Origin: a bacterium
GTDB lineage: Bacteria > Patescibacteriota > Saccharimonadia > Saccharimonadales > UBA4665
Length of the DNA stretch: 41,454 nucleotides
Direction of reading: 5' to 3'
NCBI GenBank assembly: GCA_021829145.1
Contig: JAJZOE010000032.1
Coordinates: forward strand, 1 to 41,454
A program made the position numbers and the translations under genes. Of the stretch, positions 13,381-22,305 are shown piece by piece; position 1 is the stretch's first letter; every line of letters begins with the position of its first letter. Under the pieces are notes generated by a model that saw nothing but the letters and a program-made list of their open reading frames with translations, was not told where the DNA came from and did no database searches.

Positions 13381-13686
13381 GTGAAAGACTGGCTTAACTT
13401 CGACTATCAGGAAAGTGACCATAGCTGGATCGCTAAAGTTAAAGATGACACTGGACAAGTAGTTGCTACATTCAGATATAACTCTGTTAAGCCCAGTAAG
13501 GCTAAAAAAACAGCGGGTGTTACTAAAGGCGCTTATCAGAGAGCAGATGAAGACCATAAAAGTGTTGGAGTAGTAAAACCTAAATCGCCCGCTAAACTAG
13601 AAGCTGAAGCAATGGCTGACTGGGAAAGAAAAGCCTTAATTGAGCAGGCCACAAGACCGTATGAATTTCCAGGAGGTAAAGCATAA
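13381..13686 (+). CDS. Hypothetical basic protein
   Basis: A 101-aa protein starting at GTG directly after the previous stop. The beta-rich start (W-L-N-F-D-Y, S-W-I-A-K-V-K-D-D-T-G-Q-V-V-A-T-F) resembles a small nucleic-acid-binding barrel; a Lys/Ala-rich linker follows. Function unknown. Its stop overlaps the next start. Confidence 0.65.
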   Translation: MKDWLNFDYQESDHSWIAKVKDDTGQVVATFRYNSVKPSKAKKTAGVTKGAYQRADEDHKSVGVVKPKSPAKLEAEAMADWERKALIEQATRPYEFPGGKA

Positions 13687-13919
13687 TGGGAACAATTAGA
13701 AACGGTAAATATTATTCAGATAAAGCTCCAGAGCCACCTAAGAGCAGTCCTGAGTTTAAGAGATGGAGTCATCAAGATCAACGTAACGCTCACTCTGCGG
13801 AATTATTACAAAGGCACAAGCAGGGTAAACCTAACGGTGAATGGATAAGAACCTACCCAGAGGAAGCTAAACTGTCATTTGATGAGCAAACAATAAGGAA
13901 GTTCGGGAATCAATATTAA
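13686..13919 (+). CDS. Hypothetical basic protein
   Basis: A 77-aa hydrophilic protein with a possible helix around R-N-A-H-S-A-E-L-L-Q-R-H. Preceded by AGGAGG in the end of the upstream gene. No homology recognised. Confidence 0.65.
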   Translation: MGTIRNGKYYSDKAPEPPKSSPEFKRWSHQDQRNAHSAELLQRHKQGKPNGEWIRTYPEEAKLSFDEQTIRKFGNQY

Positions 13920-13928
13920 GGAGTAATT

Positions 13929-14180
13929 ATGGGTAAATTGAAAGACAGCAAAGCTAAATCAGACAGCAAGAAATATAGTCTATCTAAGTTTGAAGAAAAC
14001 TATCTAAAAGCTTTGGTTATCAATCGAAACGAAAGCTATAACGCTTACCAAAGGGCAATTCAGGCATTCTTAATTTATTTAGCTGATGGTAAATGGAGTA
14101 TTAAAGATACCGAAAACTACGATTTTACTGCTGATTTGGAAAAAGGTACTGTAGGTGTAACTAAGAAGGAGAAGGTATGA
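13929..14180 (+). CDS. Hypothetical helical protein
   Basis: An 83-aa protein: Lys/Ser-rich start, then a helix E-E-N-Y-L-K-A-L-V-I-N-R-N-E-S-Y-N-A. AAGGAG precedes the ATG. Unrecognised. Confidence 0.65.
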   Translation: MGKLKDSKAKSDSKKYSLSKFEENYLKALVINRNESYNAYQRAIQAFLIYLADGKWSIKDTENYDFTADLEKGTVGVTKKEKV

Positions 14181-14380
14181 GCGGATTTTGGACAGTTGTT
14201 AGTATAGCGATGGGCGGATTAGTGGTTAAAGATCTTAACACTCAATATAAAAAATATAAAGGCACATATAAACCCAAAGCCCATATCCACACGACATATA
14301 CAAAAGTTCCTACTGGATATAGGGGTTGGATAAAACCTAAGTATAAAGACATCAAAGAGACAAAAATAATCTATTATTGA
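14177..14380 (+). CDS. Hypothetical small protein with N-terminal hydrophobic helix
   Basis: A 67-aa protein: a short hydrophobic start (F-W-T-V-V-S-I-A-M-G-G-L-V-V) and then a Lys/Tyr-rich basic tail, possibly membrane-attached. Its last 7 bases overlap the end of the convergent virion gene cluster. Confidence 0.6.
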   Translation: MSGFWTVVSIAMGGLVVKDLNTQYKKYKGTYKPKAHIHTTYTKVPTGYRGWIKPKYKDIKETKIIYY

Positions 14381-16401
14381 GCGTATTGTGGAGCTTGACC
14401 CCCTCCAAGGGTACTCATTAATTGGCGTATTCCATCTATTGTCTGTTGTGCTGTAGGTCGGTTCTGAGTCATGGTTGGCATGGCTGTAGGTGTTACACCG
14501 GCAGCCTCAAGAGCCTTAGTGGCTTGTTGCTCTTGGATAGCTAAAGTATTATTCAATAGTGAGGCTGGACCTCCTGTAAATGTTTGCCCAAGTTGAGATA
14601 ATAACCCCATTACTGGTCCTTGTCCTGTACCGGCAAGACTTGAAGTGTTAGCCATTTCCTGTGCAGCCTTTTCGGCCGCAAGAGCCTTAGTGGCATAACC
14701 TAAGAGGTTTGGAAGTTGAGAAACCTCAGAAGAAAGACCTGGAGCTGTGGCACCGCTTAGTACTTCATTACCAGCTGATAAATCTTGCCTTAATAGTTGC
14801 TCTAATAAACTATTTTGTAATCCACCATTCATATTTGCATTTACTCCTTGTGGTTGGTTTTGTGATACTGTCGGAGATGACCCTATCATAGAGCCGATTG
14901 CACCTGGAATAGCTCCCATTGCCGCTTGACCAATAGTATCTGCTCCAGTGGTAGTTCCTAGCCTAGATAGTATTCCTCCAACTCCTTCTAGTGCCCCTGG
15001 ACTACCGCCTAACATTCCGAGTGCCATTAAAGGTAATCCAACGGTAGGATGATTGGTTACGGTTTCATATCCCCCAGCTAACTCGGCAAGAGTTTTCGGA
15101 TTAAGTAATTTAGAGGGGTTATCTACCAAATTATTCAGCCCCTGTTTAGCTCTAGCTACTCCTCTGGGAGTGGCAACTGCCTGTTCGTCTTTGATAGCGT
15201 TCCTAGACAAATTATTCATTTCGGCATATGGTCTTTTAGCATTCACAAGATCAGTGTGCGTTTTGGCGTTGTTAACCTGAGCTTCTATGCTATCTGCTTG
15301 TTTTTGTCCGAATTCATCAACTAAGGCTTGTTTTTCTTCTGGCGTTACTGTCCTAGACGCAATAGCCGCATTGACTTCTGGAGTGCCAGCAACGTCTTTG
15401 GCGTTCTTATATAAAGCAGATATGTTATCGTAATTAGATTTTAAAGTATTAAAATGCTGTGGGGCATTAAGTCGAGAGTTTTCCATTAATGCTTTCGCTT
15501 CTCGTTCTTGAGCTCCAAGAGATTGTGCGAAATCATTAACCTGCTGAGGGGTTAGGGTTTCGGGAATTTGCCCCCTTTCATTAATTATTTTAGCATCCAC
15601 AGCTGCTTGTTGTTCTTGAGGAGTAAGATTAACAATGTTATTGCTTGTCAATACGTCAGATGTTTTTATGGGATTAGAAGCTCCTTGAGCTAAAGCCTGT
15701 TGGTCGATACCGTCTATAAAATTACCTCCTTGAGCAACATGTGCCATTTGTTCTGGAGAGGTAGCATCACGTCCAAAACTTGTCATAATAGCCTGATTGT
15801 CTTTTAGATTATTGGCAGTTTGTACTCCCGTACCCATACCGCCGAAATTATTCTTAGTTGCATTAGCGGCATCAACGGCTGCCTGGTCGGCACTATCAGC
15901 AATGGCCTTAGCAGATGCGTCCGTACCTAATTTTGCTAAATATTTACCACCAACTTGCATCCCCTTACCTAGTAATTCACCCCCTGCCTGTCCAGCCGCT
16001 CCCAGACCCGCTGAAGTCAGGTCGTTCATTTGTAATGGGTTCTTGCCTTGAGCTAAGTTTTCTCCAGCTTGACCTAATCCTCCACCGATACCAGCTAAAC
16101 CTATATCAAAAGGAGCCGCTAATCCACCGGTAGCCAGATCGGCTATTGTGGGTAATGCTATCGAACCTATAGTTGGCAATAATCGTGTAATATCTCCCAA
16201 AAATCCACCACCACTGTTTTGAGGGGGGTTTTTAGGAGCAGTATTTTGCTGTAGCTGATTTAATACGTTTTGAGCAGAATTAACGTTACCTCCTAATCCA
16301 GACGGAACGGTCGGCATGGTCGGAGAAGACATGGGAGTATAGGGATTAACAGCCTCACCAGTTGGTAAGTTAGTTCCTAGTGTTGGGGATAGTGGGTTCA
16401 T
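14374..16401 (-). CDS. Probable internal virion / DNA-ejection protein (large)
   Basis: A 675-aa protein. N-terminal Pro/Thr/Asn-rich part, then Gly/Ala-rich hydrophobic stretches (about 75-160: L-L-P-T-I-G-S-I-A-L-P-T-I, G-L-A-G-I-G-G-G-L-G), a helical middle (about 190-420), a second Gly-rich hydrophobic block (about 450-510) and a Gln/Thr-rich end. Glycine-rich membrane-active segments in a long helical protein at the far end of the virion cluster fit podovirus ejection proteins that form a channel through the envelope. There is no sequence match I can name. It overlaps the preceding gene by 4 bases. Confidence 0.6.
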   Translation of the reverse strand: MNPLSPTLGTNLPTGEAVNPYTPMSSPTMPTVPSGLGGNVNSAQNVLNQLQQNTAPKNPPQNSGGGFLGDITRLLPTIGSIALPTIADLATGGLAAPFDIGLAGIGGGLGQAGENLAQGKNPLQMNDLTSAGLGAAGQAGGELLGKGMQVGGKYLAKLGTDASAKAIADSADQAAVDAANATKNNFGGMGTGVQTANNLKDNQAIMTSFGRDATSPEQMAHVAQGGNFIDGIDQQALAQGASNPIKTSDVLTSNNIVNLTPQEQQAAVDAKIINERGQIPETLTPQQVNDFAQSLGAQEREAKALMENSRLNAPQHFNTLKSNYDNISALYKNAKDVAGTPEVNAAIASRTVTPEEKQALVDEFGQKQADSIEAQVNNAKTHTDLVNAKRPYAEMNNLSRNAIKDEQAVATPRGVARAKQGLNNLVDNPSKLLNPKTLAELAGGYETVTNHPTVGLPLMALGMLGGSPGALEGVGGILSRLGTTTGADTIGQAAMGAIPGAIGSMIGSSPTVSQNQPQGVNANMNGGLQNSLLEQLLRQDLSAGNEVLSGATAPGLSSEVSQLPNLLGYATKALAAEKAAQEMANTSSLAGTGQGPVMGLLSQLGQTFTGGPASLLNNTLAIQEQQATKALEAAGVTPTAMPTMTQNRPTAQQTIDGIRQLMSTLGGGQAPQYAQ

Positions 16402-17435
16402 TGTAGGTTATATCCCCCTCCCTGAAGTCCCATATTATTACCCCCCATAACACCTCCAATGGATAGATTTGCAACAGGACTACTATTTACGACAGGAAGG
16501 CTTGGAGACCCCATACCGGTTAAGTATGCCCCAGCTTGATCAAGTGGTATTCCTAGAGCATTTGCCATATTTCGAGCTGTAGTATGCGGATTAGAATGAA
16601 GATATGCTTGGATAACTGATTGTCTTTGCTGAGCGGCTTGTGCCTCGTTAGCGGCAATTGTACTAGGTGCTACTTGCTGAGCGACGCTTGCTTGAAGAGC
16701 CTGAGCCTGAGCGGTTACATAATTATTGTGAGCATTTTGAAGTTGAGCAATTTGCTGAGCGTTGTAATATCCCTGCCGAGAGGCGGTTTGCATGATACTT
16801 GCCATTGTCTGACCAGCCGCTTGCATAGCACTTACTGATTGGGCGTATTGACCATTTGCTCCCGTCAATAAGTTGCCGTAATTAGTGGACTGTTGTCCGG
16901 TGATGTTATTAGCATTTGTTACATCTTGACCGTATAATCCCTGTTGAGCACCTATTACTCCTTGTAAACCTGTAAGCTGAGCATTATTATATGCCTGAGC
17001 TCCACTTAACCTACTCGATAAGTTGCTTAAGTTTTGGGTTTCTTGACCTGCTGTAGCTCCTGAGTAATTGCTCATTTGCTGTGCAGCACGAGGAGCATTA
17101 GCGTATGCTTCCGCACTTGTTGAAGCAGATTGGACGGCGGGCAATAATGCACTTTCTGCCCCAGAAGTTACATTTGGATTATATCCTTGATTAGTTTCAG
17201 AACGATTAAGATTAGAAAAATAAGTATTCGGAAGATTATTAGTATAATTTAACAGATTGTTATAGGCAGAATTAGAGAGATTATATGACTGATTCTTCTG
17301 GGCAACGTCTTGAGCATATTGAGCTTGATCTTGAGCACTTTGATTGTTTATTGCCTGTGTTCTAGCCTGACCATGCTGATATGCCTGGTTTTCTAAGGCT
17401 TGAGTTTGTGACTGGCTTGTAAAATTAGGGTTCAT
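16398..17435 (-). CDS. Gln/Asn/Ala-rich internal virion protein
   Basis: A 345-aa protein. Gln, Asn, Ala and Ser dominate; there are long helices around residues 1-60 and 180-270 and a Gly/Asn-rich end. The composition resembles ejection proteins carried in podovirus capsids. It is paired with the larger ejection candidate downstream (overlap of 4 bases). It is first in a transcription unit that starts at its own promoter-hairpin cassette (17454-17488). Confidence 0.6.
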   Translation of the reverse strand: MNPNFTSQSQTQALENQAYQHGQARTQAINNQSAQDQAQYAQDVAQKNQSYNLSNSAYNNLLNYTNNLPNTYFSNLNRSETNQGYNPNVTSGAESALLPAVQSASTSAEAYANAPRAAQQMSNYSGATAGQETQNLSNLSSRLSGAQAYNNAQLTGLQGVIGAQQGLYGQDVTNANNITGQQSTNYGNLLTGANGQYAQSVSAMQAAGQTMASIMQTASRQGYYNAQQIAQLQNAHNNYVTAQAQALQASVAQQVAPSTIAANEAQAAQQRQSVIQAYLHSNPHTTARNMANALGIPLDQAGAYLTGMGSPSLPVVNSSPVANLSIGGVMGGNNMGLQGGGYNLQ

Positions 17436-17450
17436 ATTTCTCCAATAAAA

Positions 17451-17488
17451 AAACCGACATATGCTCTGTCGGCTTTAAGTTGATTATA
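17451..17488 (-). promoter_or_regulatory. Promoter-hairpin-U-run cassette before ejection genes
   Basis: Minus strand: extended -10 TG-A-TATAAT (TATAAT at 17488-17483), ten bases, then hairpin CCGACA/TGTCGG (17472-17454) with loop GAGCATA, followed at once by seven Us and a GGAGAA ribosome site. The hairpin lies at the 5' end of the predicted transcript. Confidence 0.65.
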
Positions 17489-17494
17489 TCATAT

Positions 17495-17893
17495 CTAGAA
17501 AGGTATATTGTAAACAAAAACATCAACCACGTATGTCTGACTTGTAAGAGTAATTGTTGAACCGGTATTGTTGGATACCGATATTTCAACTACGACAGAA
17601 TTTCCGCTATAATTAGTAGATATTTGTACGGTTTCGGTTGAAACATATTGCCATATAGCCGTTATTGAAACGGTATTATTGTTTAAAAAGCTTTTATTCC
17701 CTGTATTTTGATTTGTCAAAAATATATCTGAAAACTGTACCCCTGACGGCATTGTAATTGTAGTGGAAAAATTAGCCCCTGATCCATTAGCGATTGTGCC
17801 ACTACAGGCAATAGAACCTGTTGGAGAAGAGGTGTTTATAAAGTTCGCAGTAACGCTTGAAAAAGCCAGTTGGTCATATCTATATTTAGTCAT
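17495..17893 (-). CDS. Beta-rich virion protein
   Basis: A 132-aa protein. ATG 17893 overlaps the previous stop; a longer frame from 17947 would run deep into the upstream gene and is less likely. The sequence is a succession of Thr/Asn/Ser beta strands (I-S-V-S-N-N-T-G-S-T-I-T-L) typical of tail-tip or receptor-binding domains. Probably a tail appendage. Confidence 0.6.
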   Translation of the reverse strand: MTKYRYDQLAFSSVTANFINTSSPTGSIACSGTIANGSGANFSTTITMPSGVQFSDIFLTNQNTGNKSFLNNNTVSITAIWQYVSTETVQISTNYSGNSVVVEISVSNNTGSTITLTSQTYVVDVFVYNIPF

Positions 17894-18596
17894 AATATAC
17901 CCGATACCATAGATTAAAGGTTGATGCTCCAGTTGTGCCGGTGTCATAATATACAGTAAGTGTTGATGTATTGGCTATACCCCAAACCTCATATTGACTG
18001 CCGGAGTTATAAAGCCAAATGTCTCCTGAACCACCCCCAATGGAAGGCCAAACTTGACCAGATAATGAATTAAAGAACAATTTAAAATTAGGTGCATAAC
18101 CCAAACTGTGAGTAATCGTATAAGTTCCAGTATTTCCCGCTCCTGGATTAGATAAACTGACTGAACTAGATAGATCTATTTTTTGATAATTCTCTCTGCT
18201 ATCAAAAGCCGTTTTAGAAGTATTGGTGGCATTATTAACAAATGTAATTAACGGATTAGTAGTATCGTAGTTATTTATCCAAGTACATACAAGTTTATAA
18301 TAAATTGTTCCAGTATCAACTGTACTAAGAAAATAAATATTGCTTGCATCGCTGTATGCAAGACACGAGCCCGTGCTATTGCCCTGTCCACTTGGGAACC
18401 AATTAGTGTTATCGAAAGAAAACAGAGCATCGCAGAATACAGGTCGGGTAAAATTATGAGCTAAAACTGTCTGGTATAGATACCCTCCCAAAACTGAGCT
18501 ATACGATGCGGCATTAAAAGAGTTTTCATAAATACCGCATATCTTATCCGTTTCAAAAGCGGTCGAAAATAGTACATCATTAACATTTTGACTCAT
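17886..18596 (-). CDS. Tail appendage protein
   Basis: A 236-aa beta-rich protein with abundant Tyr/Asn/Ser/Thr. H-S-L-G-Y-A-P-N-F-K-L-F-F is a motif I recall from phage tail-fibre or receptor-binding proteins. It overlaps both neighbours by a few bases. Exact role not determined. Confidence 0.6.
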   Translation of the reverse strand: MSQNVNDVLFSTAFETDKICGIYENSFNAASYSSVLGGYLYQTVLAHNFTRPVFCDALFSFDNTNWFPSGQGNSTGSCLAYSDASNIYFLSTVDTGTIYYKLVCTWINNYDTTNPLITFVNNATNTSKTAFDSRENYQKIDLSSSVSLSNPGAGNTGTYTITHSLGYAPNFKLFFNSLSGQVWPSIGGGSGDIWLYNSGSQYEVWGIANTSTLTVYYDTGTTGASTFNLWYRVYYD

Positions 18597-19054
18597 GTGA
18601 ATATGTTATTTACGTTTACACCAGATATAGACTGCACTATTCCAACCGTTCCATCTGGCAGTAAACCTATAAGTATTTGCGGTACGCCACTTTGAGAATA
18701 CTGAGAAGTGCCGTCATATAAATTTATTCCATAAGAACCACTTGGAAGTAGTCCTGCCTCAAGCATAGTAGACCCTGAGCCATTTAATACGTTCATGCCA
18801 TAAGCCCCCGTGCTATATTCTCCCAGTGTAAGTATGTTAGTTCCACTTCCATTGTATACATCCATACCATACTGATTAGTCCCCTTTGAGCCTATATTAC
18901 CCAGTTTAAGAGCTTCATATTGAATGCCGTAAAACGTTTCACTTGAATAGTCGTTTTGATAAATTAATTGACTAGGTGAGGCTGAATTAACATTAATACC
19001 AGGTTTACTGACTTTTATGCCGAAGAAGTTATTTTGATTACTTTGTGGACCCAT
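18593..19054 (-). CDS. Tail fibre-like protein with degenerate repeats
   Basis: A 153-aa protein. Three imperfect repeats of the form Y-G-M/I-x-V/L-x-N/D-G-S/T with L-x-x-G (about residues 60-115) suggest a trimeric beta-fibre shaft. Probably part of the tail fibre complex with its neighbours. Confidence 0.6.
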   Translation of the reverse strand: MGPQSNQNNFFGIKVSKPGINVNSASPSQLIYQNDYSSETFYGIQYEALKLGNIGSKGTNQYGMDVYNGSGTNILTLGEYSTGAYGMNVLNGSGSTMLEAGLLPSGSYGINLYDGTSQYSQSGVPQILIGLLPDGTVGIVQSISGVNVNNIFT

Positions 19055-19056
19055 AA

Positions 19057-19386
19057 TTATCCTAACTGTGTTCCTTGAGATAGCCTTACAATACCATTAG
19101 CATCTGTTTGAGTAACCTGACCAGAAATTGACTGTTGACCGGTGTTAGATCCTCCAGTAGAGAAAACAGGGTTAGTTATTGGGTTAGAGGCTTGTGCGAA
19201 GTAAATTAACCATTCTAAACCGACGTAAGGTATCTGAGGAAAACCTGGCTGAACCTTTGATCTTTGAGGTTGAATTGCTTGGATATTAAAGTCAAAGTTA
19301 CCGACTATCGGGTTAGAGGCAAAAGAAATAGACGGGTCGTTTTGCGATACGCTAGATATGATTGGTGAGTTTATATCGTCAAACAT
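19057..19386 (-). CDS. Small structural protein
   Basis: A 109-aa Ser/Gln/Pro-rich protein with a hydrophobic motif V-G-L-E-W-L-I-Y-F-A. Adjacent to the large tail protein, so probably a tail component. No family recognised. Confidence 0.55.
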   Translation of the reverse strand: MFDDINSPIISSVSQNDPSISFASNPIVGNFDFNIQAIQPQRSKVQPGFPQIPYVGLEWLIYFAQASNPITNPVFSTGGSNTGQQSISGQVTQTDANGIVRLSQGTQLG

Positions 19387-21516
19387 TTAAGCCTCATTCG
19401 GAATTAAGTCACCTTCTGAATTATTAGGGTCAATCTCAGGAGATATACCAAGTATTACGGCGGGTGATGTAGCCGTTCCGTCATTAACTAATTGAAAACC
19501 CCACTGTAATTCATGAAATCTTGCATTGTTCCATTCAACAAAAGCCTCTGTTGCTCCCGTCGTTACAGCAGAACCATATTCTTTTGTCCCTCTATCTATT
19601 GTCCAATAAGGAGTGAGTGTCCAACCCGCAGGAAGTGCCTCGAAATAAATCTTATATCTAACAGCCATCTTTTCTTTATAAACAACTCCACCATCGAATA
19701 TTAAAGAATCCCAATTAGCAAATGTGCCAGGGTTAGAGAAGTTGTCAATTACATCGAGTCCATAATGAGTAACGCTATTACTATCAGTGTATTGCCAAGA
19801 GGTATAGGTGGTATCGTAGAAGTTTACACAACAGCCAGTGTTTAAATTGTTAGCGGTTGAGTAATTTAAGTTTGTATAGGTTTCTGTTTCACTGTCATAA
19901 TCTGTCATAGATAACGAATAAGAATAGATAAACGAGTTAGGGTAAATCATCTCAACACCACCCCATGACCAGATACCATAATCTATATTAGGGTCGGTTG
20001 TAAAGCTAGGATATGCCATTAACATAATGTTGTATCTTGAGGTAAATGAGCGTGGGTTAGATCTTGTCTGATCTACTGCCCCCATATAGTCCGTGTTTTG
20101 GTAGGCTAGCTTCCTAACCTTAAGGACTGTCTGACCACCACTCCATGCGTAGAGGCTTCCTGAACAGGCAAAGTAAGTTACGTTATTAAAACTATAGAGT
20201 GAGTATGGTGATCCCATAGGCATATCGATATAGAAAGCTGGTGCAGTTGTTGAGCCGTCCCAGAAATATAAGCGTCCCACCTGTTCTTTTCTGTCGGAAT
20301 TAGTCGATCTACGTTCCGTACCAATAACTAAATATCCATAATTAGTCGTTAAACCGCAGACTTCCTCGCCTGGCCGAAATGTCAATGTATGCCGTCTAAA
20401 CTGTTGAGATGAGGGATTGGAATCATTGCCGAAGTTATAGGTTGCTAGATACTCTCCGTTACCTATACAAAGTAGAGGTGAGCCCGTACCGGTGAAATAA
20501 TCAGTAGGATGCCACTTATTATTAGTCTCAACCAGCCTATAAGCAAAGACAACCATATTAGCACCCGATAGATCGTTGGCGTTATAGGTATAAACCTTAG
20601 CTGTATCGTTTTGTACCGATGACGTTAGGTGAAAATGATAAGTAGGTGAATAGCCTACGTTAGAGGCATTGACATATGCCCTAACTTGTTTACCAAAGAC
20701 AAAGTTATTCCAGCCAGTTGTCATATCAGCATTGGTTATCTCAACGCTAGCTAATTCGTTGTTAAGACTATCATGCATGGTAAGAGTCCAATTACCAGTA
20801 CCGATAGCGTCAACATAAACAGCAACAGAATATAATGGCTCAATATCTGGTGCAAAGTAACAGAAGTTAGTATCATTCTCTATTATTGTACTTGGCAAAT
20901 TATAAGTATTTGTCAACGTGTTAGTTACAAGAGTAGAATAATTGGATAATGTTATACCGCTGGTTACGTCTAAAGAATCGCTTACTATATTATTTCTGTA
21001 CCCTGCTCCACCGTCGAAATAACCGCTAGCTGAGTTAAATAAAGAAACACAACCTAAGGCTGAACTAGCACTAGCGTCCCATAAGTCTTTCCTAATAACT
21101 GGTTGTCCAGTTGCAGTTGAAGTCACTTGACCATATAAAGATACAGCCGATTGTCCTGGCATATAGAGTTGGTCGGTGATTTGAGAATAAAGAAGTCCAG
21201 CTGAACCGTCTTCGTTTAATTGGTCAATAATTGAAACATTGTTAGAAGCGTCTATTTTATAGAAATAGCCTTTAGAGCCAACAGCCCATCTATTGCCGGA
21301 TAAATCTTGTTGGACATCTAGAATCAAGTCTTTTAGATTACCAGCTATTTGTCTACTAGCGGGTAGGACTGACATTTGAGAGGGAAAAGTTCTAGGGTCT
21401 AAGTTATGAGATGAATAGTATGAGTTAGCAATACCCATCTTGTAGTCGACTGTCATGCCGCCCTGAAAGTATTGCTGTGAGGGTATAAACTTTTTGCTAT
21501 CTTGTGGATCTGCCAT
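19387..21516 (-). CDS. Large tail protein, beta-propeller-like
   Basis: A 709-aa protein. It has an almost purely beta pattern with repeated W/Y-G and L-x-x-D-V segments, for example D-L-I-L-D-V-Q-Q-D-L-S-G-N-R-W-A-V-G-S-K-G (about 61-81), which resemble propeller blades, and G-Y-L-V-I-G-T-E-R. The size and place after the adaptor and fibre genes fit the tail nozzle/hub or receptor-binding protein of a podovirus. There is no definite family match. Confidence 0.6.
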   Translation of the reverse strand: MADPQDSKKFIPSQQYFQGGMTVDYKMGIANSYYSSHNLDPRTFPSQMSVLPASRQIAGNLKDLILDVQQDLSGNRWAVGSKGYFYKIDASNNVSIIDQLNEDGSAGLLYSQITDQLYMPGQSAVSLYGQVTSTATGQPVIRKDLWDASASSALGCVSLFNSASGYFDGGAGYRNNIVSDSLDVTSGITLSNYSTLVTNTLTNTYNLPSTIIENDTNFCYFAPDIEPLYSVAVYVDAIGTGNWTLTMHDSLNNELASVEITNADMTTGWNNFVFGKQVRAYVNASNVGYSPTYHFHLTSSVQNDTAKVYTYNANDLSGANMVVFAYRLVETNNKWHPTDYFTGTGSPLLCIGNGEYLATYNFGNDSNPSSQQFRRHTLTFRPGEEVCGLTTNYGYLVIGTERRSTNSDRKEQVGRLYFWDGSTTAPAFYIDMPMGSPYSLYSFNNVTYFACSGSLYAWSGGQTVLKVRKLAYQNTDYMGAVDQTRSNPRSFTSRYNIMLMAYPSFTTDPNIDYGIWSWGGVEMIYPNSFIYSYSLSMTDYDSETETYTNLNYSTANNLNTGCCVNFYDTTYTSWQYTDSNSVTHYGLDVIDNFSNPGTFANWDSLIFDGGVVYKEKMAVRYKIYFEALPAGWTLTPYWTIDRGTKEYGSAVTTGATEAFVEWNNARFHELQWGFQLVNDGTATSPAVILGISPEIDPNNSEGDLIPNEA

Positions 21517-21517
21517 A

Positions 21518-22237
21518 TTATGCTGCCGTTGTTACGTTTGTCCAAGTAGTAGAACCACTAGTGTTTATATATAGTCGAGTTGAGGTAGATGAGCCATCAC
21601 TCCTAAGATATAAAGAACCTTGTGCTGCACTTAAGGTAGGCGCTCCACTACCCCAATAAATACCGAAACCCGAAACTGAGGATAGCAGTAAGCCGACAGT
21701 TGATAATCCGCCACTAGGTATAGCTGACGCTCCCTGTAGAGTTGTCTGGTTAGTAACACCTAGAGTGCCAGATAGAGTTGTATTGCCAGTAACACTTAAC
21801 GTACTCGTTAAACTTAAGGCACTACTAATCTTGCTACTAGTTATACTTATTCCGTAAAGAGTGCCACTATCGGCAGTAGTATATCCGATAACTGTATCAG
21901 TATTAAGTGTAGGGTTATTGATTGTCGGTGTATTGAGCGTAGGGCTTGTCAGAGTCTTATTGGTTAATGTCTGAGTGTCCGTAGTTCCTACAACCGTTCC
22001 AGCAGGCACAGTATTAGCCCAGATACTCGTTCCATTAGATGCAGATGTCAGGAAAGTACCGCTGACTGGCGCAGTTTGGGTACTATTTGTGCCAAGATAT
22101 GTCTCTGTGGCTATAATAGCATCGTGTTCATTGTCTGAAATAGATGCTAGAGAGGGGCTATTCCTATCATCATTAGATGTAGGATAAGGTAAGGTTGTAC
22201 TTGCTGAATCTAGTGAACCTGGGTAATTGGTCGACAT
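21518..22237 (-). CDS. Tail fibre-like protein
   Basis: A 239-aa protein. The N-terminus (N-Y-P-G-S-L-D, then N-S-P-S-L and H-D-A-I-I-A-T-E-T-Y-L-G-T) parallels that of the gene at 24289-25104, and both contain D-T-Q-T-L-T-N-K-T, a short motif common in phage fibre shafts. The C-terminus has an L-Y-L-R-S-D-G-S strand typical of fibre tips. It is the first gene after the cassette at 22251-22293. Confidence 0.7.
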   Translation of the reverse strand: MSTNYPGSLDSASTTLPYPTSNDDRNSPSLASISDNEHDAIIATETYLGTNSTQTAPVSGTFLTSASNGTSIWANTVPAGTVVGTTDTQTLTNKTLTSPTLNTPTINNPTLNTDTVIGYTTADSGTLYGISITSSKISSALSLTSTLSVTGNTTLSGTLGVTNQTTLQGASAIPSGGLSTVGLLLSSVSGFGIYWGSGAPTLSAAQGSLYLRSDGSSTSTRLYINTSGSTTWTNVTTAA

Positions 22238-22250
22238 AATTTCTCCTAAA

Positions 22251-22296
22251 TAAAAAAAGCCACTCCTGCTCGGTGGCTTATAAGGATATTATAGCA
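22251..22296 (-). promoter_or_regulatory. Promoter-hairpin-U-run cassette before tail genes
   Basis: Minus strand: extended -10 TG-C-TATAAT (TATAAT at 22293-22288), eight bases, then hairpin AAGCCAC/GTGGCTT (22279-22257) with a loop beginning CGAGCAG, then a U-run and AGGAG before the gene at 22237. Confidence 0.65.
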
Positions 22297-22305
22297 GAGG
22301 TTAGG